Program-made: the position numbers and the translations under genes
Shown: positions 1-10,700 of the stretch, piece by piece
Position numbering within the stretch: position 1 is the first letter of the stretch
How the letters are laid out: the number at the start of each line of letters is the position of its first letter
Source of the DNA: Brachionus plicatilis
Lineage: Eukaryota; Rotifera; Eurotatoria; Ploima; Brachionidae
Direction: 5' to 3'
NCBI GenBank assembly: GCA_010279815.1
Contig: QEOQ01000204.1
Location: forward strand, 608,477-652,501
DNA length: 44,025 nt
The notes under the pieces: model-generated
The model's input: only the letters and a program-made list of their open reading frames with translations
Databases searched by the model: none
Told to the model about the DNA's origin: nothing

Positions 1-681
1 TTACTAAAAATAGATTTTTTTTGTATTTCTATTAATGATATCAGAAATTTAGATATATAAAAATAAATTGCCAATTTTTTTAACAAATTAAATTTTAGTT
101 CATATATTTTAATTGTTTAAATAATGCATCAAATCATAAACCGTAGTCTTAGACAAAAATTTTTTCAAGTATTGTAAAGTAATTCATCAGCTTTAAATTA
201 AAACAAAAATCTTCTAGGTTGGCAGAATGTGACGGAGGTTATTAAATTTCAGATTAACATGTTTGATTATAGTTTATTATTTGGAGCCATGTAAGAGTTA
301 ATTAATGTAATTTTCGAGATTTTATTAAAAAAAAACTTTATCAGTTGAAAAATTAATTTTTAATATCTGATATTTTTAACCTATTTTGTAATATTTTGAG
401 AAAATAAATCAAGCTTCGTGGCATTGTGTTATACTTAGAATACAATCATTACATAAAGACTAAATTTCAACATTTGAGCGCAGTGAATAGTTCAAAGCTT
501 GTAACTTTTCTAAAATGTATTTGTAATTTGTTCTTTTTGAAATTATTTAAACTCTAACAATATTTAAAAATTCTTCTAGCAATGGTGAAAGGAGTTTAAT
601 TGCTCAAAGCCATTTAAAAAATATATTAAATAAACTATCAAAAAAAAATTTGAGCGAATTAAATATAAATTTTAAAATTAC
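1..681. other. Intron of the SDF2-like gene running off the left edge
   Basis: No coding segment recognised. The third SDF2 exon ends at 682 in phase 2 with a GT donor, so this stretch should be intron 3 of that minus-strand gene. The next expected SDF2 segment (second MIR repeat, containing another LHSH-like motif) is not seen in any frame here, so it probably lies left of the window. The sequence is AT-rich with homopolymer A/T runs. Confidence 0.6.
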
Positions 682-1380
682 CCTCTTTCAATTGATTTGG
701 TTTCTCCATGTTTTGATACTATTTGCCAATAGCTATTATGATCATCAGCGTTTCGTACCGCCGTTACAGACTTTAAATGAAAAAAAATCAAAGCCAAATT
801 AATAAAATTAATAGATTTAAATTTACCTGTTGTCCTGATCCAGAACCATATTTGACATCATGAGAGTGCAAACGAGCGTTAGAATTTAAATTCAACAGCT
901 TGATTGTTGATGTAAATGTGACGTAATCATATTCTGAAAATAAATGTTGGATAAATTAATTAAATTCCATTCGATTGAAAACAAAGATAAAAAAATTACA
1001 AAATAGAAAAAAGCTAAATATGCTTTATGTTTTGTGGAATAAATTATTACAAAATGAATTATTTTTTCAAATAAATCTTTTTAATTGGCATGATTATGTG
1101 TTCATATTTTGTTTTCAATATTAGCTGAATGAAAATTGGATTTAAATGAGAATCTCCGAAAATAGGAAAAATATTTGCCATTAAATTAAAAGCAAATAAG
1201 ACTTATTTAGTTACACAAACGCTCCGAGGAATACCCAATAAAGTTGAATTAAGCATAATTTTTTTGAGAAAAGTTAGATTATTACTTACTCATTGATTGT
1301 ATTTGGTTCAAAAATGATAGAACTATCAGAATCCCATACAAAAGATTTCCATAATTTGAAATTTTTTTCCAATATTCCAT
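682..1380 (-). CDS. SDF2: SDF2/SDF2L1-like ER MIR-domain protein (5' three exons, partial)
   Basis: Minus-strand exons 1290-1380, 827-933 and 682-770; phases (1, 0, 2) join in frame. Exon 1 encodes a hydrophobic N-terminus (LLYGILIVLSFL) fitting a signal peptide. Exons 2-3 encode the first MIR repeat: KLLN, then RLHSHDVKYGSGSGQQSVT and NSYWQI, which match the very conserved start of SDF2. In other animals SDF2 proteins are soluble ER-lumen proteins that work with ERdj3 (DNAJB11) and BiP in chaperoning and limit O-mannosylation of unfolded proteins. The last two thirds (MIR repeats 2-3 and any ER-retention tail) are not in the window, so SDF2 and SDF2L1 cannot be separated. POMT mannosyltransferases also carry MIR domains, but the GSGSGQQSVT segment and N-terminal position favour SDF2. 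The start is the ATG at 1378-1380. Confidence 0.88.
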
Positions 1381-2448
1381 AGCTAATTCAATTCGTTCTG
1401 TTAATAACCAATCTGTTAGTTAAAAAATTAAAAAATTCTAATCAATAATAATTAATACCTTTTTTTAACCTTCTAATCTACACTTATTAAGTTGAATTTA
1501 TGTCTTTAAAGTTGAAATTTTTTAATAAAATAAATTATGATTTGAAAGCTTTATTTTGAATTTTCAAAAATCAAAAATGAATTTCAAGAAAAATATATAT
1601 TATATATACGTAAGGAGTCGAAAATATGCTTTAAAATATTGACACGTGTTATTCAGGGAATTGAAATTGAAATTATTTAAACTTTTTAACCAATCTGATA
1701 TCATTCATATGCTCAAAATTCTTCGGTAATTATTAAATTTTTTATTTAATGAAGATTTTGGCGAAAATAACGACTTAAATTAAATTATTGATTTAAAAGT
1801 ATAAAATATTTAAAATAAATTTTCTGTCTCTTTTATGTTAATAATATTTAACCTAAAAATCAGACAATTACTCGGAAATTCTGAAAATATCTTGAATTTA
1901 GGATTATTTTTAAATAAATGAATGATATTGAATAATTTTTAAAAATCATGACATATTTTTTGAATGATATTTAATGGAGAATTCATAATTAACTTCATAA
2001 TATATAAATCTTTAAAAAACAAAAAATTTACCAAAGCGGCAATGAAGATACAATTTAATAATTCATTTTTTCAATCTCAGTCGGTTCCGGAATCTTAACA
2101 TAGATGATAGAAATAATTTTAGTTTTAATTAAGGAATTGCTCACTTAAAGCGCAAGCATTATTTCTGATTTTTTTGTTTGTTAAATAATTTCCTTTATTA
2201 TTATTAAAATAGTTTCATCTTAAATTTAGTTAGTTATGTCTTTTTAAAAAAATTGGCATATTTAAATTTTAAGCGCATCTATGATTCTGAATATTTTTCT
2301 ATAAATCTCAAAATCAAATTTGACTTTTAATCGATATTTTTGATTCGAACAATCATAAAGGATAAATAAAAGAATTCTTTATATTAAAAAAATTTATTTT
2401 CAAAATTTATTAATTAATGTATTCTAAAACATAAAAAAAATAATAAAA
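1381..2448. other. Intergenic, AT-rich
   Basis: Upstream region of the SDF2-like gene and downstream region of the coiled-coil gene, both on the minus strand. No coding exon, RNA gene or clear repeat is visible; it should hold the SDF2 promoter, but I see no diagnostic motif. Confidence 0.5.
2393..2398 (-). terminator. Candidate polyadenylation signal (AATAAA)
   Basis: AATAAA on the minus strand about 50 nt after the stop codon of the coiled-coil gene. In such AT-rich DNA the motif is common by chance; position is the only support. Confidence 0.35.
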
Positions 2449-4080
2449 TTAATCTACCACTAATCCAACTACTTGGTTATCTTTTGTGATACAAAAATTA
2501 CAATAAAAGTTAGTTTCTTCATTTTTTGAAGAATAGAAAAATGTTTTCATCAACATTTTTTCATTGTGAGTATCATAGACATAAAATTTTCCATTACTAA
2601 AAAATACAATTTTACCCTCGACAATTTCAGGATAATTTTTAGGAAACTTTTGTTCAAAATCAGCTACATAGAAATGTAAAAAATTGTATGGTAAATAAAC
2701 ACTTTTGAGGAAACTCCCGTCTATAGCATTTAAAATATTAATTTGAGAACCAAATAAGCTTTTTTGTTTTACATAAATTTTGTTACTTTTTGCATAAATT
2801 TTTAGAAAATCTTTTGTATTTGAATTTAAAAGACCACTTGAATTCAATTCAAATGAATTTAAAAGATCAATATTCAAATTAAAAACATACACTGATAAGT
2901 ATTTGAATGCCTTTTCAGTTATCAAAATGTAGATTTTACTGTTTTCAGTACAAATATCAACAATATTTTTATCCGAAAAATTAATAAAATTTATGTCTCT
3001 GCTTTCAAGTATACTTAACTCACCATCGAAAATAGACATTTTTACCAAGTTCTCACAACTTTCTAGTTTTATTGGATTTTCATGACACACAAAAATACTT
3101 GACCCGTTAGTGTTGATTGAAAATACTTCGTAATCAAGTTTTATTTCTTTGGATAATTCGCCAAGCTTATTAAAAATTTTTAAAAATGAGGAATTATTCT
3201 GAATTGAATGCAAAACAAACAATTCTACGTTTAAGTGTTCTATTGAATAAATTGATTTAATTATATTCTTGTTAACACTTTTAATATTAAGAATTGAATC
3301 CATTGAAAATATTGATTCAAAATTTTTTCTTTCATTTTGTCCATTAATTTCAGAATTGTCCTGATTTAAACTTTTGATTTCTAATTTTCCAAAAGAGTCA
3401 CTTTCTGGCCTAGAACTTTTAGAAATAATATTTTTTAAACCCATAAATTTCCACGAATTTAATTCAATTAAATAATTATTTATTTGACTCTCTATGGAAT
3501 ATTTGTATATCTCATAATCGAAAGTCTCCTTAAGTTTCATCGTCTCTGTATTCAAATAATTACTCCATGCAGTATTTTTTTCCACAAACAAATCGATTGC
3601 TTTTCTAATATTTTGTCGATTTGCTTTTAAATTTTCCATTATATCATTCTCCATCAAATTAACCCGGTTTAGAAGATTTAGCTTTTTTTTTTCAATTATT
3701 CCTTGGATATTTTTGTAGTTCCAGTCCAGTTCGAATCTTAAAATGCCAAGTTTTGAATTGATCCTATTTTCGTAATTGTTAATATAATCTTTAAAGTCTT
3801 GAACACGATTTTTAATTTTGTACAATTTAGCTCCAATGTTGTTTGAACTTTTGGAATTAATTATGCGTAGTTTCCCGTAGTGTTTGTCAATTTTATCCAT
3901 AAAAAGTCCAACAGCGTTTATTTTTTCAAGATCTTCATTAGGTTCATCATCTCCTTTGAATTCGTTTAAGCATTTGTACTCAATGCAAATTTCACATATT
4001 AATCGATTGAAAGGAAGTTGAGTCAAATCGTGGTTCAATTTCTTACAAAAATGACACTTAAAAGATTTTTCTATATTCAT
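2449..4080 (-). CDS. Intronless TRIM-like protein: N-terminal Cys cluster, coiled coil, beta-rich C-terminus (543 aa)
   Basis: A single uninterrupted reading frame with ATG at 4080. The N-terminus has two CxxC pairs, Cys9/Cys12 and Cys29/Cys32, the second preceded by an LPFNRLIC segment that resembles the middle of a RING finger (LPCGH...C..C) but lacks the usual central Cys/His ligands; it could be a degenerate RING or a small zinc ribbon. Residues about 70-220 are rich in Lys, Glu, Asn, Leu and Ile with heptad-like spacing (coiled coil). Residues about 280-543 alternate short hydrophobic and polar stretches, suggesting a beta-propeller-like domain, though no NHL or WD signature is clear. 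This resembles TRIM/RBCC architecture. A ubiquitin-ligase role would be inference, because the zinc ligands are incomplete. I do not recognise a named orthologue. The lack of introns, unlike most neighbours, would fit a retrogene or an expanded intronless family. Confidence 0.75.
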   Translation of the reverse strand: MNIEKSFKCHFCKKLNHDLTQLPFNRLICEICIEYKCLNEFKGDDEPNEDLEKINAVGLFMDKIDKHYGKLRIINSKSSNNIGAKLYKIKNRVQDFKDYINNYENRINSKLGILRFELDWNYKNIQGIIEKKKLNLLNRVNLMENDIMENLKANRQNIRKAIDLFVEKNTAWSNYLNTETMKLKETFDYEIYKYSIESQINNYLIELNSWKFMGLKNIISKSSRPESDSFGKLEIKSLNQDNSEINGQNERKNFESIFSMDSILNIKSVNKNIIKSIYSIEHLNVELFVLHSIQNNSSFLKIFNKLGELSKEIKLDYEVFSINTNGSSIFVCHENPIKLESCENLVKMSIFDGELSILESRDINFINFSDKNIVDICTENSKIYILITEKAFKYLSVYVFNLNIDLLNSFELNSSGLLNSNTKDFLKIYAKSNKIYVKQKSLFGSQINILNAIDGSFLKSVYLPYNFLHFYVADFEQKFPKNYPEIVEGKIVFFSNGKFYVYDTHNEKMLMKTFFYSSKNEETNFYCNFCITKDNQVVGLVVD

Positions 4081-5485
4081 TCTTAATGTAAATTTATAAG
4101 CTATTATTAAATATTCATTACAAATTTATATTTGTTTTAACTGAACTTTAAAAGTCCTGAATTTTCATCATTGATCTGAATAAAGGACAAACAAGTTAAT
4201 CTTTTTCAACCAGTTACACATTGGTCAAAAACTGGGTTATCAGTACATTTTTAAGATACTTTTTCAATTTTATTTTTTCATATCTCTAAAAATCTTTGAT
4301 TCTTATTTATTAATTTTGTTTAAAAAAATGTAAATAGCTGTCTATAACAAAGTGTTATTGATTACAAAAAATATAAAGTCAAAAGGATTATTCCGAAGAA
4401 CCATTAGGTGTGTAAATCATTTACACATTTAATTATAGTTAAATTAATAATATAAATTGTAGAATAAATTGTTTTGTTTTGATTGCAAGATTTTTTTAAT
4501 CATGAAAACAATTTTTAGCTCTGTGATCAATATTAAATTTTTTTTATCAATTTTTTAAAATCATTAATTAGGTTTTTCTCTTTAAAAATATAAATTGTAA
4601 GAAAATAATTTTTAATTGTTTAGTTTAAAAAAAGTTCTAGTTATATTAGAAAAATTAACATTTTAATTATCATTTAATTTTGAAAAGTATATTTTAAAGA
4701 TAATCAAAAATTTAAATTGTCCTTTATTTAAAGAAAAAAATCAATTTTAGTAAACAATTTCAATTAAACGGAAAAATTTACAATTTTATATTTTATTTTA
4801 ATCAAGTCAATTTTAAGAAATTAATAAGGTTAATAAATTTTCCCATAATAAAAAGGCTTAGCCAATGTTATTTTAATATAATTGAATTGAATTTATAGTT
4901 TGATTCTATTTTCAAAAATATAATTCAACTCTAATAAAATATTAATTTAAGCCATCGTTCTTTTGGCATTTTTCGGATCATTTTAATTAATCTCTCTTTC
5001 ATGATAATTTTCAAATTTAAAAAAAATTTAAAGATATTATTTAATTACAGTCGACTCACATGATAAAACTTTGATAAATTTTCATATATTGATACTTTAT
5101 TCATTCTATTAAGTAATTTAATTCAAAGATTTTTTCAATTGAGATTTTGTTCTATGCATTTAAGAATTTTGGGAATTGAAGCGAACCGACAGAAATTTAT
5201 TTAAAGATTTACTCCTCGGTCAATGAACTTAAGAGCTATTTTAACTTTATTTTTGTATTGATGATAAGTAAATCACTCTTTTTTCTTACAGTTGAAGGCT
5301 AAATACTTTTTTATTTGAATTTCTAAGGAAATTCAGCCAAAAAAGATATTAATAAATAATTTAAATAAATATTCTACAATAATAATTAATTATTTTTTTT
5401 AAATACTTATTTAAATTTAAAATAAATTAGAAAATATATTTGATTAATTTGTAAAATAAAAAATATTGACTCAGCTTAAAATTAT
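4081..5485. other. Intergenic, AT-rich
   Basis: Between the coiled-coil gene start and the SLC25A46 stop. No exon or RNA gene seen. Contains a short perfect palindrome (8-bp arms GTGTAAAT around a single C, near 4407-4423), which is unremarkable in this base composition. Confidence 0.5.
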
Positions 5486-7448
5486 TTAATTAATTGAATT
5501 TTTCATTAAATTTTTCATGTTATTCATATCACTTCTAGTTGTCCATTCTGAATCGAATATACGCAACGCAACTGTTTTGCCGAAATTTAGGATTGCATAA
5601 GCAATTAGTGCTTCTACTAGCAGAGTTCCCACACCTTTATAAAATCCCAAAAAACCTTCTGTTTCTTGAATTGATTTGGCACAATCAAAAAATCCATCAT
5701 ACCGAGTGTTTATCGGAATAACTCCATAACCATTATCCGTGTTGTCTATAATGGTTCTAGTTCCTTGAACCATAAGACGATTCAAAATAGTCTCTATAGG
5801 ATAAAGAGCCAACGTAGCACTAAAATAACTAAATAACTCTGACAAAGCTTTGGTGTATGGCTGATCTACGACCTCTGCTTCAACTTCATCAACATTGCAG
5901 ATTCTTCTCTTATAATACAAAAAATAATACAAAATATAAAAAGTCTATTGTTAAATACTTTATCATTAAAAACTTTTTTAAATAAATTAATCAGTTTCAA
6001 GAAAATTTGTTCAAATCCAACAGACAAAAAATGAAAACCAAGAAAATAAAGAGAATTGGGAATAATTAACGACCATAAGGATATCATTCGTGTTCTATAA
6101 TTATATCTATAACCAGTTATACGGTTATATGTCTCTCTTGCCAAATCAACCAAACCGAAATTTTCATTAGAAATACCACTCTTAAATCCAAAATTATTTT
6201 AGTTAAGTTGGAAATTAATCAAAAAGAGTTGTATACTTGAACACTTTCATAAATAACAGCTGTTAAAATCGGAGTTGTCCATGCACTCGAGAGCCTAATA
6301 AAACAACCGAAATAAAAATTTGAATAAAAAATTTAAAATTTTTGAATACATTTTAAGACTAATGTGACCATATAGCTTTTCTGTTTTTTTTACATCCTCT
6401 ATGTTCCTTAAATTTTTATAAAATTAGACAAATCAAACAATATAAAAGCCACCTTTACTTTTCCCAAGTTGTCAACTCAGCCAACACTGACTCTAAAATT
6501 GTTTTTATTCCATTGTATGCTGCCATGCTAAAGCACCCTTTCCACAACGTATAAAAACCCTTTAAAAGCATGATAATTTATATTTTTTTTTTTTTTTATA
6601 AATTTACATAAAAATTAAGATTGTAAAAAACGGGCATTAGTGTGAAAGGAGTTGTATGATATTTGTAGCTTTCCGAATGAATCTATTAAAGAAATTAATG
6701 AAAATTTTTACATTTTTTTCAAATTACTTGACATTGCCATCTTAATGCTTTTAAAGGATATAAAGCAAATTGATTGAAAATTCTTGAAAAAATTGTTTTA
6801 ATTATATTTATTAAATGCAGTGCTATTAAGATAACTTTTTTTAACGTAAATTCTGATAAAGTTTTTTCAAAGGCAAATATACGTAAAATTAGATAAAAAA
6901 TAAAGATAGCCAAAGAAAAAATCGATTCTTTAGACAATTCTTTATTTTTTAAATCTCTCCTTGAATAAATTAATATTTATAATATTCTGATTATTTTATT
7001 TTATTTTAAAAAAGAATAAAGAATTCCCTAAAATCTTTAAAATTCTGTAAAAAATTCGATATTTTCTTTGGTGATTTTAATTTTTACCTAATTTTACGTA
7101 CCTTTGTAAAGACTTTACCAGAATTTGTGTAAATAAAAGTTATCGAAGCACCACTGCAAAATTTCTCAATAAAATTTTTGTGAAATTTTATATTATTTTT
7201 TGAAATTACTTGGAAGCCTTGAATAATAGTTCATTGTTACTTTTTAGCTGCTTAATAAAATTTTTATCTTCCAAACTTTGTTTACTTTCCATTTCGTTTA
7301 AATTTTGGTTATCCACATAATTTTGATTTAATCTGCTATCCGGCCTATAATATGGCGGTGATATACCAGGAGAAAAAACTTTGCTAAAGGTATTTGATTC
7401 ATAGGGCTCCTTCAAGGGAACGTTTTGATTTTTAAAAAGATCTGCCAT
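5486..7448 (-). CDS. SLC25A46: SLC25A46-like mitochondrial outer-membrane carrier-family protein (451 aa, nine exons)
   Basis: Minus-strand exons 7210-7448, 7098-7153, 6728-6852, 6608-6682, 6459-6559, 6350-6406, 6237-6294, 5959-6180 and 5486-5908; all phases join and the total is 1,356 nt. The last exon is diagnostic: LYPIETILNRLMVQGTRTII then DNTDNGYGVIPINTRYDG and GFLGFYKGVG, matching the conserved C-terminal carrier repeat of SLC25A46. Earlier exons match in order: ALRWQCQ, HTTPFTLMPV, LWKG, and ILTAVIYESVQ. The known family member sits in the mitochondrial outer membrane (ancestor of yeast Ugo1) and affects fission, cristae and lipid transfer rather than acting as an inner-membrane transporter. 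Human SLC25A46 is about 418 aa, so the length fits. The N-terminal exon is disordered with a SPPYYRP segment. The 56-nt second exon is the least certain: it keeps frame, but I see no match to the family. SMG6 diverges upstream. Confidence 0.88.
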
Positions 7449-7768
7449 CCTAATAACGAAAAAGAATAAAATTCTCGAATCTTTTTTAATAAAAATTATT
7501 TTTCAAAACTTGAAATAATTATTCAATCAAATACATTCACAAGCTTCAAAAATAGCATAAATTGTTAATTTAAAAATGAACTTAAATAAGATTCGTTCAA
7601 AAGCGTTTTAGGAATTTCAAATGCTAATTTTGTACTTGAATTTTTCAAAATAAGTACTTATCTTCTATTCTATTAATTTGAAATTTTGTCAATAATTTAT
7701 TCACGACAGAAAAATCGATTTTTACAATTATAAAAAGCTAAAATTGTAATTTGGAACTTTGAAATTAG
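7449..7768. promoter_or_regulatory. Intergenic region between divergent SLC25A46 and SMG6 (putative bidirectional promoter)
   Basis: The two start codons point away from each other across 320 bp, so both promoters and 5' UTRs must share this space unless non-coding first exons lie elsewhere. The sequence is AT-rich; no TATA box or initiator can be singled out. Inference from geometry only. Confidence 0.5.
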
Positions 7769-10700
7769 ATGAGTGTCGAGAAAGAAAAATTTGATAAAAA
7801 AAAATCCAACCAAGAAATGACAGGAAATAATGGGAAAAAAAAGAATCGTCATCCTGAATTAGCACGATATCAACCGCCTAGTTCCAGAAATGCAAATAAT
7901 CAGAATCAGACACTACAAAATATAAACAAAGATTTACAAAATGTAAAATTATCTCAAGAAAAGCATCCAGAAGTAATTAAACCAGCAGAAAAGAGTTCAA
8001 ACAATCCAAGTGGAGGCCTAATTAAGTTAGACCAGAAAGCTATTGATAAAATAATCAATAAGGGTGATCAGAGAATTTCAAATGATAGATGTGAAGCATT
8101 CAATAGTGATGAAAATACTGATTCAGAAAGGCATTTGATTATAAAATCTGATCGATTACAAAAAAACGAATCACGCACTTTATTCAACCCTAATAATCCA
8201 GATAAGCCAATTCATGTTGACTTAAAGTCAAGACAAGGACCAAGCTTAAAACCAGAACTTAAAAAACCAAACATTATAGATAAAAAGTATTTTTTGTATT
8301 GATTGTGTACTTGCATAAATAATTATTTTGTTCTAGAAATTTGGTCGATAATTCAAAAAAAAAAGAACCAGAGATTAAAATTGACCCAAGAAATGAGGAA
8401 TTAATCAATCGTGTTAGCAATTTGATAAAGCATATACAACCATTAGAAGAAAAATTAAAAAATATGCTTGCATCTTTTCAGTTCAACCAATTTTTCGATC
8501 AATTTTTGGAAAATATTAACCAAATCAGGTAACATTCAATAGATTTAGCAGAAACGAAAATTCTTAATTTAGTTAGATTATTTGTATCTATTTAAAATTA
8601 ATGCTTTAAGTTTGTGAGAATTCTAATGCTAAAAAACTAAAAAAAATAAAAAATTTATGAAAAAATTGATGTTAAAGGTGAATTTTTAACAATCTCTAAA
8701 TATAAGGGTAAAAAGTTTTTGATTTATTTAGAAAAATAAATTAAATTTATAATATTTAAATTTAATGTTCAATTAATAATTTCAATGAGGAAAGCCATAA
8801 ATGACGCGTTTTAATTGTGAACAGAGACTTCTCTGAACTTTTGAGGACTTTTTTATTTTTAGGTGAGAATATTTCTTCACGCTCCTAGATGTCCGAATAT
8901 GTTAACTCTATTACATATTTTTTTCCATTTCATAAGCATGAAGGTTGAAATCATTTTTATTTGAACACCGGCTAAATTTTTGTTTTCTTAATTTGAATTT
9001 TAAATAAAAAAAAACAGAGCCAAAAAATTTTAAAATCTATAATATTTTTTGCACTACTGATCGTCAAAAGAACTGAGAATCAAACATTTCTAAATTTTCT
9101 TCAGATTTATATTAAACATTTATCCATTTCTTTTGCATTCTATAAAAATTCAAAAATATATGTTTAAAATGTTGATCCAGTTTACCAATTCTGAGACTCA
9201 TAAAAATAATCAAAAAAACATACAAAAATACTAAGTAAAACAATTATTTTATCAGAAAATTGTCTTTCCCAGGTAATCAAATATTGTCATTTTATATTTG
9301 CTCAATAAGGTACTAAAAAGGAGATGAGCGCCTCATCTATTATCCTTTAGGATACAAAGGGACAAATCAATATTATTTGTTGTTCACATTAAAGTTTAGA
9401 TTTTACCTTATAACTAATATAAACTTAGGGTCATGACTATCTCAAATTTTTTATATCCATAATATTTTTTAAAAGATATCAAAATTTCAACAAATTCTTA
9501 AACATAATTAATTTTAATCATTTTAGTTTAATTTAATGATCATTAACATGTCATAAATTAATACAGTGGTGCTAAAATCTGGCTTTTCTAGGTAATTTTA
9601 CGAAAAAAGTGTATTCTTACCCAATGATGTATAATTTAACGTAATGTTACGATTTTTGGCGTAATTTGACTCAGAAATTTCTTATAACAATGCGTAATTT
9701 TATTTAGCATTTCGAAAAATTTACACTTTTATTTTTAAAAAGCATAAATCAAAAAATGTCAAAAATAAACCAATTTTTAGTTAAAATTCGTTTTTTTTTT
9801 GAAAAAAAATGTTTTCCTATATTTGTGAATAAAAAAAGCGTTATTGTTTTTTAACGAATATTACGGCAAAAAACTGTAAAAATTGAAAATAATAAATAAA
9901 AAAATAGTAAAATTATGAAAAAGAGTTTTTTAGAATTTTTTTTTTTAATTTTGATTTCATTTTAAAGATTTATAAATAAAAACTTGATTTTTCTACTTAT
10001 TGTTTTATGATTAAAATTTTTCTAAATTCTAGAGAACATTTGAACAAAGCATGTACTGAGGCTTTGTTTGCTCATTTAGAAATGGCCACCAATTCTAATA
10101 CAGATCTGAACCATTGGCGTTGTTGCTACCATTTGTTGATTGAAGCATTACGCAAGGAACTTAATAGCAACAAATCACTGAAACCTCCACAGCAAAATTA
10201 TTTAAGCAAATGCATAAAAGATTACATTGACCAAGGTATAGCATTTTATTCAAATTTGATGTCAAATTTGGAAAAAAAATATTTTAATTTTGAATCGAGT
10301 TTATTTGTTGATCTCAATTATTACGATAGAACATTAAAATTTATTGATAAAACAAAAAATTTAAATACACAAATTCGAAGCAAGGATGCAAAATATTGTC
10401 TGATGGCTTTCAATAGGATATATATCTATTTGGGTGATTTAGAGAGATATCGTGAAATGATATTTCCATCTCAACCTAACCAGAGAGATTATTCTTTGGC
10501 TAGACACTATTATTTAAAAGCGATTCCATTTGCACCTAAAGTGTCTCGCGCCTATCATCAACTGGCTATTTTAGCTGTCTACACTAAACGAAGACTTGAC
10601 TCTTGTTACTACTACTTTCGATGTTTACAAGTACCAATACCGTTGACAAGTGTTAGACAGTCACTAAACTCAATTTTTGAAGAAGTGAGACAAAAATCAG

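Noticed and set aside
10007..10032. ATG at 10007 as the SMG6 start
   Set aside because: The bases before 10033 form a splice acceptor (TTCTAG), and the upstream exons at 7769-8528 join in phase and carry the SMG6 N-terminal motif.
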